This document shows, piece after piece, positions 1-4,768 of a stretch of 5,835 bases of DNA (the stretch's first letter is position 1; each line of letters opens with the position of its first letter). Source of the DNA: an uncultured Peptococcaceae bacterium (lineage in GTDB: Bacteria > Bacillota > Limnochordia > Darwinibacteriales > Darwinibacteriaceae); assembly GCA_937988745.1 (NCBI GenBank), contig CALKAR010000145.1, forward strand, positions 1-5,835, in the 5' to 3' direction. The notes below the pieces were generated by a model, which had not been told where the DNA came from, ran no database searches, and saw only the letters and a list, made by a program, of their open reading frames with translations. The translations under genes were made by a program, and so were the position numbers.

Positions 1-37
1 CGAACGCCTCAACCGCAACGTCCCGCAATCGGCGCAC
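1..37 (-). CDS. 5' end of a leftward gene cut by the window edge
   Basis: A GTG codon (bases 37-35 on the minus strand) opens a frame that stays open to the window edge and reads VRRLRDVAVEAF. A GAGGTG ribosome site sits 7 bases upstream and overlaps the stop codon of the preceding excisionase-like gene, which is the usual arrangement of translationally coupled phage early genes. Only 12 codons are visible, so no function can be proposed. The alternative GTG at 47-45 hits a stop after 12 codons and has no ribosome site, so it is less likely. Confidence 0.45.
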   Translation of the reverse strand, partial: MRRLRDVAVEAF

Positions 38-48
38 CGTCTTGCACC

Positions 49-228
49 TCAACTCAAGAACTCCACCAACGCCGACTTTGGAATTCGCACCAGCCGCCCA
101 ACCTTGATGCGGCGAATCGCACCCTCGGCGGCCAGGTCGTACACGTGCTTGTCGCTGCACTGCAGCACCTCGGCCACCTGCTGTACCGTCAAAACGTCCG
201 GCAGGTCCTCAATCCTCGTCGCCTGCAT
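49..228 (-). CDS. Excisionase-family (HTH_17, MerR-like) DNA-binding protein, 59 aa
   Basis: A complete 59-residue frame starts at ATG 228-226, with a GGGAGGG ribosome site a few bases upstream, and ends in TGA at 51-49. Residues 12-58 follow the excisionase/HTH_17 pattern: LTVQQVAEVLQCSDKHVY (helix, turn, recognition helix), then AEGAIRRIKVGRLVRIPKS (the wing with its basic GR-RIP signature), then a closing ALVEFL helix. Proteins of this family bind DNA through a winged helix. They serve as recombination directionality factors with tyrosine integrases, or as small regulators. It lies 15 bases after the XRE-type gene in the same leftward operon. An integrase and attP occur in the same window, so a role as the excisionase for that integrase is plausible but inferred; replication-module regulators look the same. 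It has normal length for the family. Confidence 0.8.
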   Translation of the reverse strand: MQATRIEDLPDVLTVQQVAEVLQCSDKHVYDLAAEGAIRRIKVGRLVRIPKSALVEFLS

Positions 229-243
229 CCGTCCACCCTCCCT

Positions 244-633
244 TCACACCAGCGTCAACTGCGTCAGCCTGCGGCCCTGCGCTTCGTGTGACTGCCGCGG
301 CAGCATCCGTGCGTGCACCAGCACCGGCGTGCCCCACAGGTGCGTCTGCCCGGGCACCGGCTCTAGCACCGTCAGCGGCAGTTGCTGGGCCTCGGGGTGC
401 ACCACCATCTCCAGCGGCGTCAGCGCCATCGGTCCGTCCGGGCCGTCCACCCGGAGGAACTGTCCGAGCAGTGCCATGCGGTACGCTGCATCCCACCCGG
501 GGAACTGTCCCTGCCGGTACTCCAGCGAACGCACACGGTCCAGCGACAGACCCACCGCATCGGCCCATGCCTCCTGCGTCATCCCGGCCCGCCGCCGTGC
601 GCCGCGGCAGTCAATCTGCAGCATTCCGTGCAC
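244..633 (-). CDS. XRE-type helix-turn-helix protein, about 129 aa
   Basis: The N-terminal third reads as an XRE/Cro-type helix-turn-helix: residues 9-40 carry GARRRAGMTQEAWADAVG, then LSLDRVRSLEYRQG, matching the usual R-R-x-x-MTQ-x-x-WA-x-x-x-G-x-S pattern with a following E-x-x-x-G. The remaining 80 residues (rich in proline and leucine, ending RRLTQLTLV) match nothing I recognise. They may be an oligomerisation or effector region. The start is uncertain. GTG at 633-631 has a GAGGA site 6 bases upstream. The ATG at 624-622 has GGGGG 8 bases upstream and would shorten the protein by three residues. It is the second gene of the leftward operon and is followed 15 bases later by the excisionase-like gene. 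It is probably a phage early regulator; target and effect are unknown. Confidence 0.78.
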   Translation of the reverse strand: MHGMLQIDCRGARRRAGMTQEAWADAVGLSLDRVRSLEYRQGQFPGWDAAYRMALLGQFLRVDGPDGPMALTPLEMVVHPEAQQLPLTVLEPVPGQTHLWGTPVLVHARMLPRQSHEAQGRRLTQLTLV

Positions 634-700
634 CCCCCTTCCTCGTGGAAACCTAGTAGAAACGCGACACTACAAAGGTTCGAGAGTCCACCCTTACCGT

Positions 701-910
701 TTAGTGCGAAGAGGCGACGCCCGGCCGGCGGGTCGGGATATCGAGGCGCAACATCCAGTTGTAGACGGCTCCCTCGCTGATGCCCAGCTCCTTGCCCACC
801 TCGGCCAGCGTCTTGCCCTCATCGACGTACAACCGGCGAAGGAGGGACTCAATCGGTTCGCCATGCTGCATTTCGATCAACCGCATCGTCGGAGTCTTGC
901 GCCGAGCCAT
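701..910 (-). CDS. Small helix-turn-helix protein in cro position, 69 aa
   Basis: This is the first gene of the leftward operon. ATG 910-908 is preceded by AAGGGGGTGA, which pairs with the 3' end of 16S rRNA including one wobble. The transcript probably begins about 80 bases upstream at the 996-1025 promoter. Residues 33-55 (KTLAEVGKELGISEGAVYNW) form a homeodomain-like helix-turn-helix, with the typical TLAEVGKELGIS first helix and EGAVYNWM recognition helix. Residues 1-15 are basic (MARRKTPTMR), and the tail RRPG continues the basic face. It is divergent from the CI-like repressor across an operator region, the position Cro or an early activator takes in temperate phages. That role is inferred from position, because the protein is not a recognisable Cro homologue. 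A small DNA-binding protein is well supported; its target is not. Confidence 0.75.
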   Translation of the reverse strand: MARRKTPTMRLIEMQHGEPIESLLRRLYVDEGKTLAEVGKELGISEGAVYNWMLRLDIPTRRPGVASSH

Positions 911-934
911 GTCGTCACCCCCTTAGGCTACGGA

Positions 935-993
935 AGTTGGCGGCCCGCTAACCAAACGGGCCGGAAATGCGGGTGGTGGACCACCCGCCAACT
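935..993. promoter_or_regulatory. Candidate repressor operator: nested inverted repeats
   Basis: Three inverted repeats are packed into 59 bases between the divergent genes. GCGGGTGGT-GG-ACCACCCGC at 969-988 is a 9+9 palindrome with a 2-base centre. CGGCCCG at 941-947 pairs with CGGGCCG at 957-963. AGTTGGCGG at 935-943 is the exact reverse complement of CCGCCAACT at 985-993 and encloses the other two. The palindrome begins about one base downstream of the predicted start point of the leftward promoter, so a protein bound there would block early transcription. The CI-like repressor encoded next door is the natural ligand, with the cro-position protein a second candidate. This assignment is inferred from position and symmetry. 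Confidence 0.55.
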
Positions 994-995
994 AG

Positions 996-1025
996 AGTGT
1001 ACCAGATGCCCACTCATTGTGTCAA
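996..1025 (-). promoter_or_regulatory. Leftward early promoter (sigma-A type)
   Basis: On the minus strand TTGACA (1025-1020) is followed by an 18-base spacer and TACACT (1001-996). The -35 is a perfect match and the -10 matches four of six, including the key first two bases and the last. The predicted start is near 989, giving a leader of about 80 bases before the 69-aa HTH gene. The operator-like palindrome occupies about +1 to +20. No equally convincing promoter for the rightward repressor gene was seen in 911-1037. Confidence 0.7.
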
Positions 1026-1051
1026 GGTGATTTTTGCAAAGGAGGGAAATA

Positions 1052-1738
1052 ATGTTGGCAGGGAGTCACCTTTCGTGGACAGAGGCGAATCGCGTGGCGG
1101 AGAAATCAGTGTATAAGGAAATCGGCGCACGCATCCGGGAGGCCCGGGACGCCGCCGGCATGACCATGGAGGAGTTGGGCACCCGCATCGGCTACACCAA
1201 ATACGCCGTTTCAAAGTGGGAGGCTGGCACGCGCCCCATCTCCATCGAGGCACTAAAAGCGATTGCGGAGGTGCTACGCAGGCCGATCTCGTACTTCGTC
1301 CGCACCGACATGGAAGGGCTACACCTGTACCCGAAGTTCAGTGACGTGCTCACCAGTCTGAATTTGACGGTCCTGCCCGTCTACGGCTTTGTCAATGCGG
1401 GCGAACCGGCCTTTGTCATGGACCACGTCAACGAGTATGTCACGGTTCCGCAGGAGGCGGTCGGACAAGCTCGATTCGCCATTCGGGTGCGCGGTGACAG
1501 CATGGTCGGCCTTGGCATCCACGACGGTGACCTTCTCTTCGTCCGCCCGCAGGACGACGCCGACGACGGCGATATCGTCGTGGCTCGGGTGAACGGCGAG
1601 GAGTACACGGTCAAGCGGCTACGCAAGCGCCATGGGAAACCGCCGGTACTGGAGTCTGCCAACCCAGACTATCCGCTCATTGTCGGCGAGGACGTGCGTA
1701 TCGTGGGGAAGGTTGTGGGGCAGTTCAGGATGATGTGA
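1052..1738 (+). CDS. CI/LexA-like phage repressor, XRE HTH plus S24 self-cleaving domain, 228 aa
   Basis: Residues 20-77 form an XRE helix-turn-helix (GARIREARDAAGMTMEELG, then YTKYAVSKWEAGTRPIS). Residues 105-228 are a peptidase S24 (LexA/UmuD/CI C-terminal) domain. The likely self-cleavage bond is Ala116-Gly117 in GFVNAGEP, the nucleophile Ser150 in RVRGDSMVGLGIHDGDLL, and the general base Lys188 in EEYTVKRL. All required elements are present, so the protein should repress early genes and be inactivated by RecA-stimulated self-cleavage during DNA damage. That mechanism is family knowledge, not seen here. The start is ATG 1052, with AAAGGAGG at 1038-1045 spaced 6 bases upstream; the upstream in-frame TTG at 1034 lies before this site. 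The integrase follows after 18 bases, so the two are probably cotranscribed. It faces the leftward early operon across the candidate operator. Confidence 0.92.
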   Translation: MLAGSHLSWTEANRVAEKSVYKEIGARIREARDAAGMTMEELGTRIGYTKYAVSKWEAGTRPISIEALKAIAEVLRRPISYFVRTDMEGLHLYPKFSDVLTSLNLTVLPVYGFVNAGEPAFVMDHVNEYVTVPQEAVGQARFAIRVRGDSMVGLGIHDGDLLFVRPQDDADDGDIVVARVNGEEYTVKRLRKRHGKPPVLESANPDYPLIVGEDVRIVGKVVGQFRMM

Positions 1739-1756
1739 GAAGAGGGAGTGTCCACC

Positions 1757-2907
1757 ATGTCAACATCCAAGCGTCAACGGCGTCCCAGGGGCCACATCGA
1801 GCGGCGCGGCCTCAACCGCTATCGGTTATGGGTGCCGCTGGGGAAAGGCCCGGACGGAAGATATCAGCACTACAAGGAGACGTTTCACGGCACTGAGGAG
1901 GACGCGAAACGCCGACTGACTGAGCTCCTGCACCAGATGGACGCGGGCCGCATATCAGCGACCGGAGAAGTGCCGTTCGAAGCCCACCTGCAAGAATGGT
2001 ATCGCTACGTGGCTTCGGTGGAAACCGGCATCCTTACCCACCGGGAATACAAGCGCCTGATGGACAAGCGCATCATCCCGGCGCTGGGAAGCATCACACT
2101 AAACAAGCTGCGCCCCATTCATATCAAACGCTTTTACGCGTCGCTCCTGCAAGACGGCCTGTCTCCGGCCAGCGTGCGCAAAATCCACGCCGTCATCAGC
2201 GGGAGCCTGAACTACGCCGTACAAATGCAACTCATCAATGACAACCCGGCGTCAAGCGTCACGCTACCAAAAGCCCGTAGGCCGGAGAAACGCAAATGGA
2301 CGCTGGAACAACTGCAGAAGTTCATTACGTTCATTAAAGATTCGCCGCACAAGGCACTCATAATGACGCTCGCGTATACAGGAATGCGGCTCGGCGAGGC
2401 ACTGGCGCTAAAGTGGTCGTCCGTAGACTTCGACCGCGGCGTCATACGCGTCGAGGCGGCGCTAAAGCGTTCGGGCCCAAACCCCATATTCGGTCCGCCC
2501 AAGGACCACCAAGTGCGCGAAATACCCATGAACGAAGAGCTGTACAGGGTACTGAAAGAGCATCGCAGAAACATGCTTCAAAAAAATTAGTCATGGGCAC
2601 TGACTGGAATCCGTGGGACGTTGTTTTCCCGAACGAAAACGGGAACCCCATGTCCGGCGACAACTTCCGACGCCGCGTATGGCGTCCCCTTGTTGAAGAA
2701 TCGGGGCTACCGTATATCAATATTCACGGTCTCAGGCACACATTTGCAACCATCACCGCCAAACTCACTGACGCAGCAACACTGCGAGACCTGCTTGGTC
2801 ACGAGTCGGCGGCGTTCACCATGGACGAATACGTGCACCCCGACGACGACGACAAGCGGCAGGCCGTGTCGATGTTCTCAAAGCGCCTTCGAGCCGCACG
2901 CGAATAA
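1757..2907 (+). CDS. int: Phage tyrosine integrase, frame interrupted at an A7 run (383 aa if a -1 shift occurs)
   Basis: This is a site-specific tyrosine recombinase. The first frame runs from ATG 1757 (AGAGGGAG site 8 bases upstream; GTG 1748 is too close to it) to TAG at 2588-2590. The second frame continues from 2587 to the stop at 2905-2907. Joined by a -1 shift at A AAA AAT they give 383 residues, normal for the family. Residues 12-65 are the arm-binding N-terminus (RRGLNRYRLWVPLGKG, KETFHGTEEDAKRR). Residues 72-165 are the SAM-like core-binding domain (LQEWYRYVA through NDNPASSV). Residues 180-383 are catalytic: Arg211 (AYTGMRLGEAL), Lys249 (GPPKDHQVREIP), His324 and Arg327 (IHGLRHTFAT), His349 (LLGHE) and nucleophile Tyr359 (TMDEYVHP). 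Without the shift the product ends after Lys249 and lacks four catalytic residues. This may be a mutation, a homopolymer sequencing error, or true recoding. attP lies directly downstream. Confidence 0.88.
2580..2605 (+). other. Slippery A AAA AAT TAG site inside the integrase gene
   Basis: In the upstream reading frame the codons are CAA AAA AAT TAG, so bases 2581-2587 form a heptamer of the X XXY YYZ type (A AAA AAT), immediately followed by the zero-frame stop. Slipping back one base gives AAA AAA TTA GTC ATG and enters the frame that carries the rest of the catalytic domain. A short hairpin, AGTCA (2589-2593) with TGACT (2601-2605), follows closely; it is nearer than the usual 5-9 base spacer and only five pairs. 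ATG 2593-2595 in the new frame lies two bases after the stop, so reinitiation is another route. The sequence facts are clear; functional recoding is speculative. Confidence 0.5.
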
Positions 2908-2942
2908 GCGGAATATCACGGAAACCGACCGTGCTAAAGGGC

Positions 2943-2963
2943 GTTCATTCCCATTTCATTCCC
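2943..2963 (+). repeat. Left attP arm sites: tandem GTTCATTCCC / TTTCATTCCC
   Basis: GTTCATTCCC at 2943-2952 is followed by TTTCATTCCC at 2954-2963, giving an 11-base period, about one helical turn. The pair recurs with the same order, orientation and spacing at 3171-3191. Tandem short repeats in phase with the helix are characteristic of integrase arm-type binding sites. The assignment to the integrase encoded just upstream is inferred. Confidence 0.7.
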
Positions 2964-2985
2964 ACACGGAGAGCTAACAAAAATG

Positions 2986-3020
2986 AAGCCCTCGGGAAGC
3001 AACGTTCCCGAGGGCTTTTT
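2986..3020 (+). terminator. Rho-independent terminator after the integrase
   Basis: AAGCCCTCGGGAA (2986-2998) and TTCCCGAGGGCTT (3005-3017) form a 13-base-pair stem with a 6-base loop. The right arm runs directly into a T tract (3016-3020). On the opposite strand the stem is followed by TTCATTTTT, so it could also stop leftward transcripts. It lies within attP, between the left arm sites and the core, and ends the repressor-integrase transcript. Confidence 0.93.
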
Positions 3021-3023
3021 CGT

Positions 3024-3069
3024 TGGAGCTGGCGACCGGGCTCGAACCGGTGACCTACGCATTACGAGT
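3024..3069 (-). other. attP core: 3' half of a tRNA-Thr(CGT) gene
   Basis: On the minus strand this reads ACTCGTAATGCGT (anticodon loop CTCGTAA with anticodon CGT, then the 3' strand of the anticodon stem), AGGTC (variable loop), ACCGG-TTCGAGC-CCGGT (a perfect T arm), and CGCCAGC-T-CCA (the acceptor 3' strand with encoded CCA). The matching 5' acceptor strand GCTGGCG, the D arm and the 5' anticodon stem are missing. The sequence diverges exactly at the anticodon loop. It is therefore not a functional tRNA gene but the segment that would restore the host gene after integration. The 46-base identity segment sets the expected attB in tRNA-Thr(CGT). Confidence 0.85.
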
Positions 3070-3104
3070 TCGACTCCGGGCCTGTTTCACACGGGCACCG
3101 AGTC
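3066..3104. other. Inverted repeats abutting the attP core
   Basis: GAGT-TCG-ACTC (3066-3076) is a small palindrome straddling the point where tRNA identity ends, and could be part of the integrase core-type sites. It overlaps a larger interrupted hairpin in which GACTC (3072-3076) pairs with GAGTC (3100-3104) and GCCTG (3080-3084) pairs with CGGGC (3092-3096) around a 7-base loop. The function is unknown. The symmetry is visible, but its significance is not established. Confidence 0.4.
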
Positions 3105-3170
3105 CGTAAACGCCCTTCCCGTCGGCACTTTCTTCTTTGGACTTCCATGTAATCCGTAGATTGAACCTTT

Positions 3171-3191
3171 GTTCATTCCCCGTTCATTCCC
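3171..3191 (+). repeat. Right attP arm sites: tandem GTTCATTCCC x2
   Basis: GTTCATTCCC occurs at 3171-3180 and again at 3182-3191, with the same 11-base period as the pair at 2943-2963. The two 21-base blocks differ at only two positions. All four copies point the same way, flanking the tRNA-derived core from both sides, as expected for the P and P' arms of an attP. Confidence 0.7.
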
Positions 3192-3244
3192 ATCAAACCG
3201 CGGCCCCGGAGGCTAGACGGGCCAGTACCCAGTCTGGCACCGAT

Positions 3245-3293
3245 GCGACGTAGAGGGGCAGACGTGCTCCCCTACCATCGCAAACTTTTCTTC
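3245..3293 (+). terminator. Possible terminator or insulator between attP and the accessory operon
   Basis: GCGA-c-GTA-ga-GGGG (3245-3258) pairs with CCCC-TAC-ca-TCGC (3269-3281) around a 10-base loop, giving 11 base pairs with two small internal irregularities. The stem is followed by AAAC and then TTTTCTTCT. This is an imperfect intrinsic terminator in the plus direction and could shield the next promoter from upstream read-through. The A-rich bases between stem and T tract weaken the call. Confidence 0.4.
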
Positions 3294-3333
3294 TGCCCCA
3301 GCTAGCGAGCGTGAATAATTTGGCATTTTCCTA

Positions 3334-3362
3334 TTGACAGCATGACAGTATGGCGGTATACT
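3334..3362 (+). promoter_or_regulatory. Strong sigma-A promoter of the accessory operon
   Basis: TTGACA (3334-3339), a 17-base spacer, and TATACT (3357-3362) give a perfect -35, an optimal spacer and a five-of-six -10. The predicted start is near 3369, about 28 bases before the first gene. The promoter faces away from attP. An inverted repeat covers the -10, so it is probably repressible. Confidence 0.85.
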
Positions 3363-3363
3363 G
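3346..3363. promoter_or_regulatory. Operator-like inverted repeat over the -10
   Basis: CAGTAT (3346-3351) and ATACTG (3358-3363) are perfect reverse complements with a 6-base centre, spanning the 3' half of the spacer and the whole -10 hexamer. A bound dimer would prevent polymerase binding. The second gene of the operon encodes a ribbon-helix-helix protein, a family that often autoregulates through such short sites, so it is the best candidate ligand. This is inference from position and symmetry. Confidence 0.5.
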
Positions 3364-3396
3364 AAATCGAAAGAACACGACGGGAGGCGGTCCAGA

Positions 3397-4023
3397 GTGA
3401 CGGTCACGGTCTCGGAACTCATTCAGAAATACGGCATTGTGCTTGTGGGGGACCAGATCGCCATTCCTGGCGGGAAGAGGCTGCCCAAGGACGTGCTCGC
3501 CGAGATCACGGCCAAAAAGCCGGAGATCGTCGCGGAATTGAAGCGCCAGTGGGACGAGGAGCAGGCCCGGATCGCCGAGGAAAAGGCTCGGCGGGAAGCT
3601 GAGAAGGAGGCGATCCGCCGCGGCGAGGTCAAGATTCGTGCTCGTTTCCGTGACGGAGAATATTTGAGTGGCTGGGAGGTCGTGGGTGTCGCTGCTGAGC
3701 TATTGGCAGCTGCCCAGGTGGCGAAGTACGTCGAAGGATGGGGATACCTCCTTCCCGACGAACTCGTGGCGGCGCTCGGCGAAGAGTTCACGCACGAGGA
3801 TGCCGTGGCCTGGGCGGAGGTCCGGCATCGTCCGCAGGGGCCGAGCCAGGAGGACGTTCGGCGGGAGAAGCTGGCCGAGGCCGCTCGCACCGGCCATCCC
3901 GTGGAGGTGCGTCGATGGTACGATGAATGCAATGAACCCCAGGAGGAATGCTCTCTCGATACCGTGATCGAGTGGGCACTTCCGGACGGTACGACCAAGA
4001 TCGAGAGGAGGCACACGTGGTGA
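3397..4023 (+). CDS. Unrecognised 208-aa protein, TubC_N-like start and charged helix
   Basis: This is the first gene of the rightward operon, starting at GTG 3397 with GGGAGG (3382-3387) 9 bases upstream and about 28 bases from the predicted transcript start. I recognise no enzyme motif. Residues 4-50 (VSELIQKYGIVLVGDQIAIP, then LPKDVLAEITAKKPEIVAEL) resemble the small TubC_N-type docking fold seen at the N-termini of many phage and plasmid proteins: a short helix, a beta hairpin, then the L-x-x-x-L-AEI-x-x-x-K-x-EI-x-x-x-L helix. Residues 48-77 are a highly charged, probably coiled-coil segment (DEEQARIAEEKARREAEKEA). The rest is mixed and acidic, with no signal peptide or membrane segment. 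Its stop overlaps the start of the next gene in GTGA, so the two products are probably made together and may interact. Function unknown. Confidence 0.8.
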   Translation: MTVTVSELIQKYGIVLVGDQIAIPGGKRLPKDVLAEITAKKPEIVAELKRQWDEEQARIAEEKARREAEKEAIRRGEVKIRARFRDGEYLSGWEVVGVAAELLAAAQVAKYVEGWGYLLPDELVAALGEEFTHEDAVAWAEVRHRPQGPSQEDVRREKLAEAARTGHPVEVRRWYDECNEPQEECSLDTVIEWALPDGTTKIERRHTW

Positions 4024-4436
4024 GCACCTATCGTCCTGGGCACATTCCTGGGAAGACGAAGGCGACACTGTACGTCGATCCGCTTGTCCACCGGGCGCTA
4101 CGGATGCGAGCGGCAGAGACAGGCATGAGCATGGGCGAGATCATCGAACGCTACGTGCGGGATGATCCTCGTATGGCTCGTTTCCTTCGGCTCACGCCGG
4201 ACGAGTTTGCGGAGCAACTTGGATTCGCTTCGTATGAACAACTCGTCCAGGCATCGGAGGTAGTCGTCACCGAGGGCGACGTGGACTGGTACGTGACGGT
4301 GCTCCCAGACGGCCGCTGGGCCGCCTGGGACGATGTGGAATTGTCCTTGGACCGGGTAGCGTACTTCGCCTCCCGTGAGGAGGCGGAGGCGTTCCATCGG
4401 GACGCCTACGCCGAGAAAACGAGACATACGACCTGA
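4020..4436 (+). CDS. Ribbon-helix-helix (CopG/Arc-like) protein with acidic C-terminal domain, 138 aa
   Basis: The start is GTG 4020, overlapping the upstream stop by four bases (GTGA), with AGGAGG at 4006-4011 spaced 8 bases. A second in-frame GTG at 4017 is possible. Residues 13-47 fit a ribbon-helix-helix: a short strand (TKATLYVD), helix 1 (PLVHRALRMRAAETG) and helix 2 after the MSMGE turn (MGEIIERYVRD). Such proteins bind DNA as dimers and often act as autorepressors or antitoxins. Residues 51-78 are helical (LRLTPDEFAEQLGF). Residues 89-130 (DWYVTVLPDGRWAAWDD, then FASREEAEAFHRDAY) show a strand-strand-helix pattern somewhat like DUF2188 domains; this likeness is tentative. No toxin gene is recognisable next to it. 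It may control the operon through the inverted repeat at the promoter (inference). Confidence 0.82.
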   Translation: MSTYRPGHIPGKTKATLYVDPLVHRALRMRAAETGMSMGEIIERYVRDDPRMARFLRLTPDEFAEQLGFASYEQLVQASEVVVTEGDVDWYVTVLPDGRWAAWDDVELSLDRVAYFASREEAEAFHRDAYAEKTRHTT

Positions 4437-4453
4437 ATAACCCGCCTGATGAT

Positions 4454-4494
4454 GGCCCGCTGGTCACGGGCCGAAACCGGGGCAGCGCCCCGGT
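4454..4494 (+). other. Two consecutive hairpins before the 68-aa gene
   Basis: GGCCCG (4454-4459) pairs with CGGGCC (4467-4472) around a 7-base loop. ACCGGGGC (4476-4483) pairs with GCCCCGGT (4487-4494) around a 3-base loop. No T tract follows, so these are not standard terminators. They occupy most of the 102-base gap between two operon genes and may protect mRNA ends or modulate translation of the next gene. Confidence 0.5.
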
Positions 4495-4538
4495 CGCGGG
4501 AGACCGCATACAACCGAGCTCATGCTAGGAGGGGGACT

Positions 4539-4745
4539 GTGAGGTTTAAAATCCGCGACGTATACGAAGCCACTGATCGTGAGACTGCAAACGTGCTGAT
4601 TGATCTCGCTCGCAGGTATCTGCGAGGGGAGAACACGATCTCTGCGATCGCTCTAACTATCAGCGTCGGCAAGCTCGCAGGGCGCGTGCGACAGATCGCC
4701 GACGACGGAGCGCCCCACCTTCTGGAGGGGGAGTGGACAGAGTAA
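4539..4745 (+). CDS. Unrecognised small protein, 68 aa
   Basis: The start is GTG 4539, supported by an ideal AGGAGG at 4527-4532 with a 6-base spacer. Longer in-frame starts upstream lie within the hairpins and lack a ribosome site. The protein begins MRFKIRDVYEATD and is mostly helical: residues 13-29 (DRETANVLIDLARRYLRG) and 34-54 (ISAIALTISVGKLAGRVRQI) form two amphipathic helices, followed by an acidic tail. No membrane segment or known motif was found; the second helix is the more hydrophobic. It is separated by hairpin-rich gaps from its neighbours on both sides. It is probably a genuine accessory gene given the ribosome site and codon pattern, but no function can be assigned. Confidence 0.7.
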   Translation: MRFKIRDVYEATDRETANVLIDLARRYLRGENTISAIALTISVGKLAGRVRQIADDGAPHLLEGEWTE

Positions 4746-4768
4746 ACGTCGCTAGCCCGCTAGGTACA

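Larger units (their letters stand above)
2943..3191. other. attP: phage attachment site with both arms and a tRNA-Thr core
   Basis: The gene-free 489 bases after the integrase hold a symmetrical arrangement. Tandem GTTCATTCCC-type repeats lie at 2943-2963, the 3' half of a tRNA gene at 3024-3069, and the same tandem repeats at 3171-3191. Tyrosine integrases bind repeated arm sites on both sides of a core identical to the host tRNA 3' end, which is what is seen here. Presence of both arms around one core, with no tRNA 5' half on either side, indicates an unrecombined attP rather than attL or attR. The remainder of the gap (3192-3333) holds hairpins, and it is followed by the promoter of the next operon. 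Confidence 0.75.

Noticed and set aside
656..673. Imperfect palindrome GTAG-aaaCGCGaca-CTAC between two leftward genes
   Set aside because: Only six of nine arm positions match, there is no associated promoter hexamer, and a second operator cannot be supported from this alone.
104..1030. Long plus-strand open frame (308 codons)
   Set aside because: It lies antisense to four minus-strand genes that have helix-turn-helix motifs and ribosome sites. Its translation is low-complexity (Cys/Ser/Arg/Pro-rich), and it has no ribosome site or recognisable domain.
911..1037. Rightward promoter for the repressor gene
   Set aside because: No pair of -35 and -10 hexamers with acceptable spacing was found on the plus strand. 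One must exist for expression but cannot be placed from sequence.
1034..1051. TTG start extending the repressor by six residues
   Set aside because: The AAAGGAGG ribosome site at 1038-1045 lies inside this extension and is correctly spaced for ATG 1052.
3024..3104. A complete tRNA-Thr gene
   Set aside because: The T arm and acceptor 3' strand are perfect, but there is no 5' acceptor strand, D arm or 5' anticodon stem to the right of the core, so no cloverleaf can form.
3423..4091. Minus-strand open frame of 222 codons
   Set aside because: It is antisense to the first accessory gene and composed mainly of Ser, Arg and Ala. It has no supporting signals.
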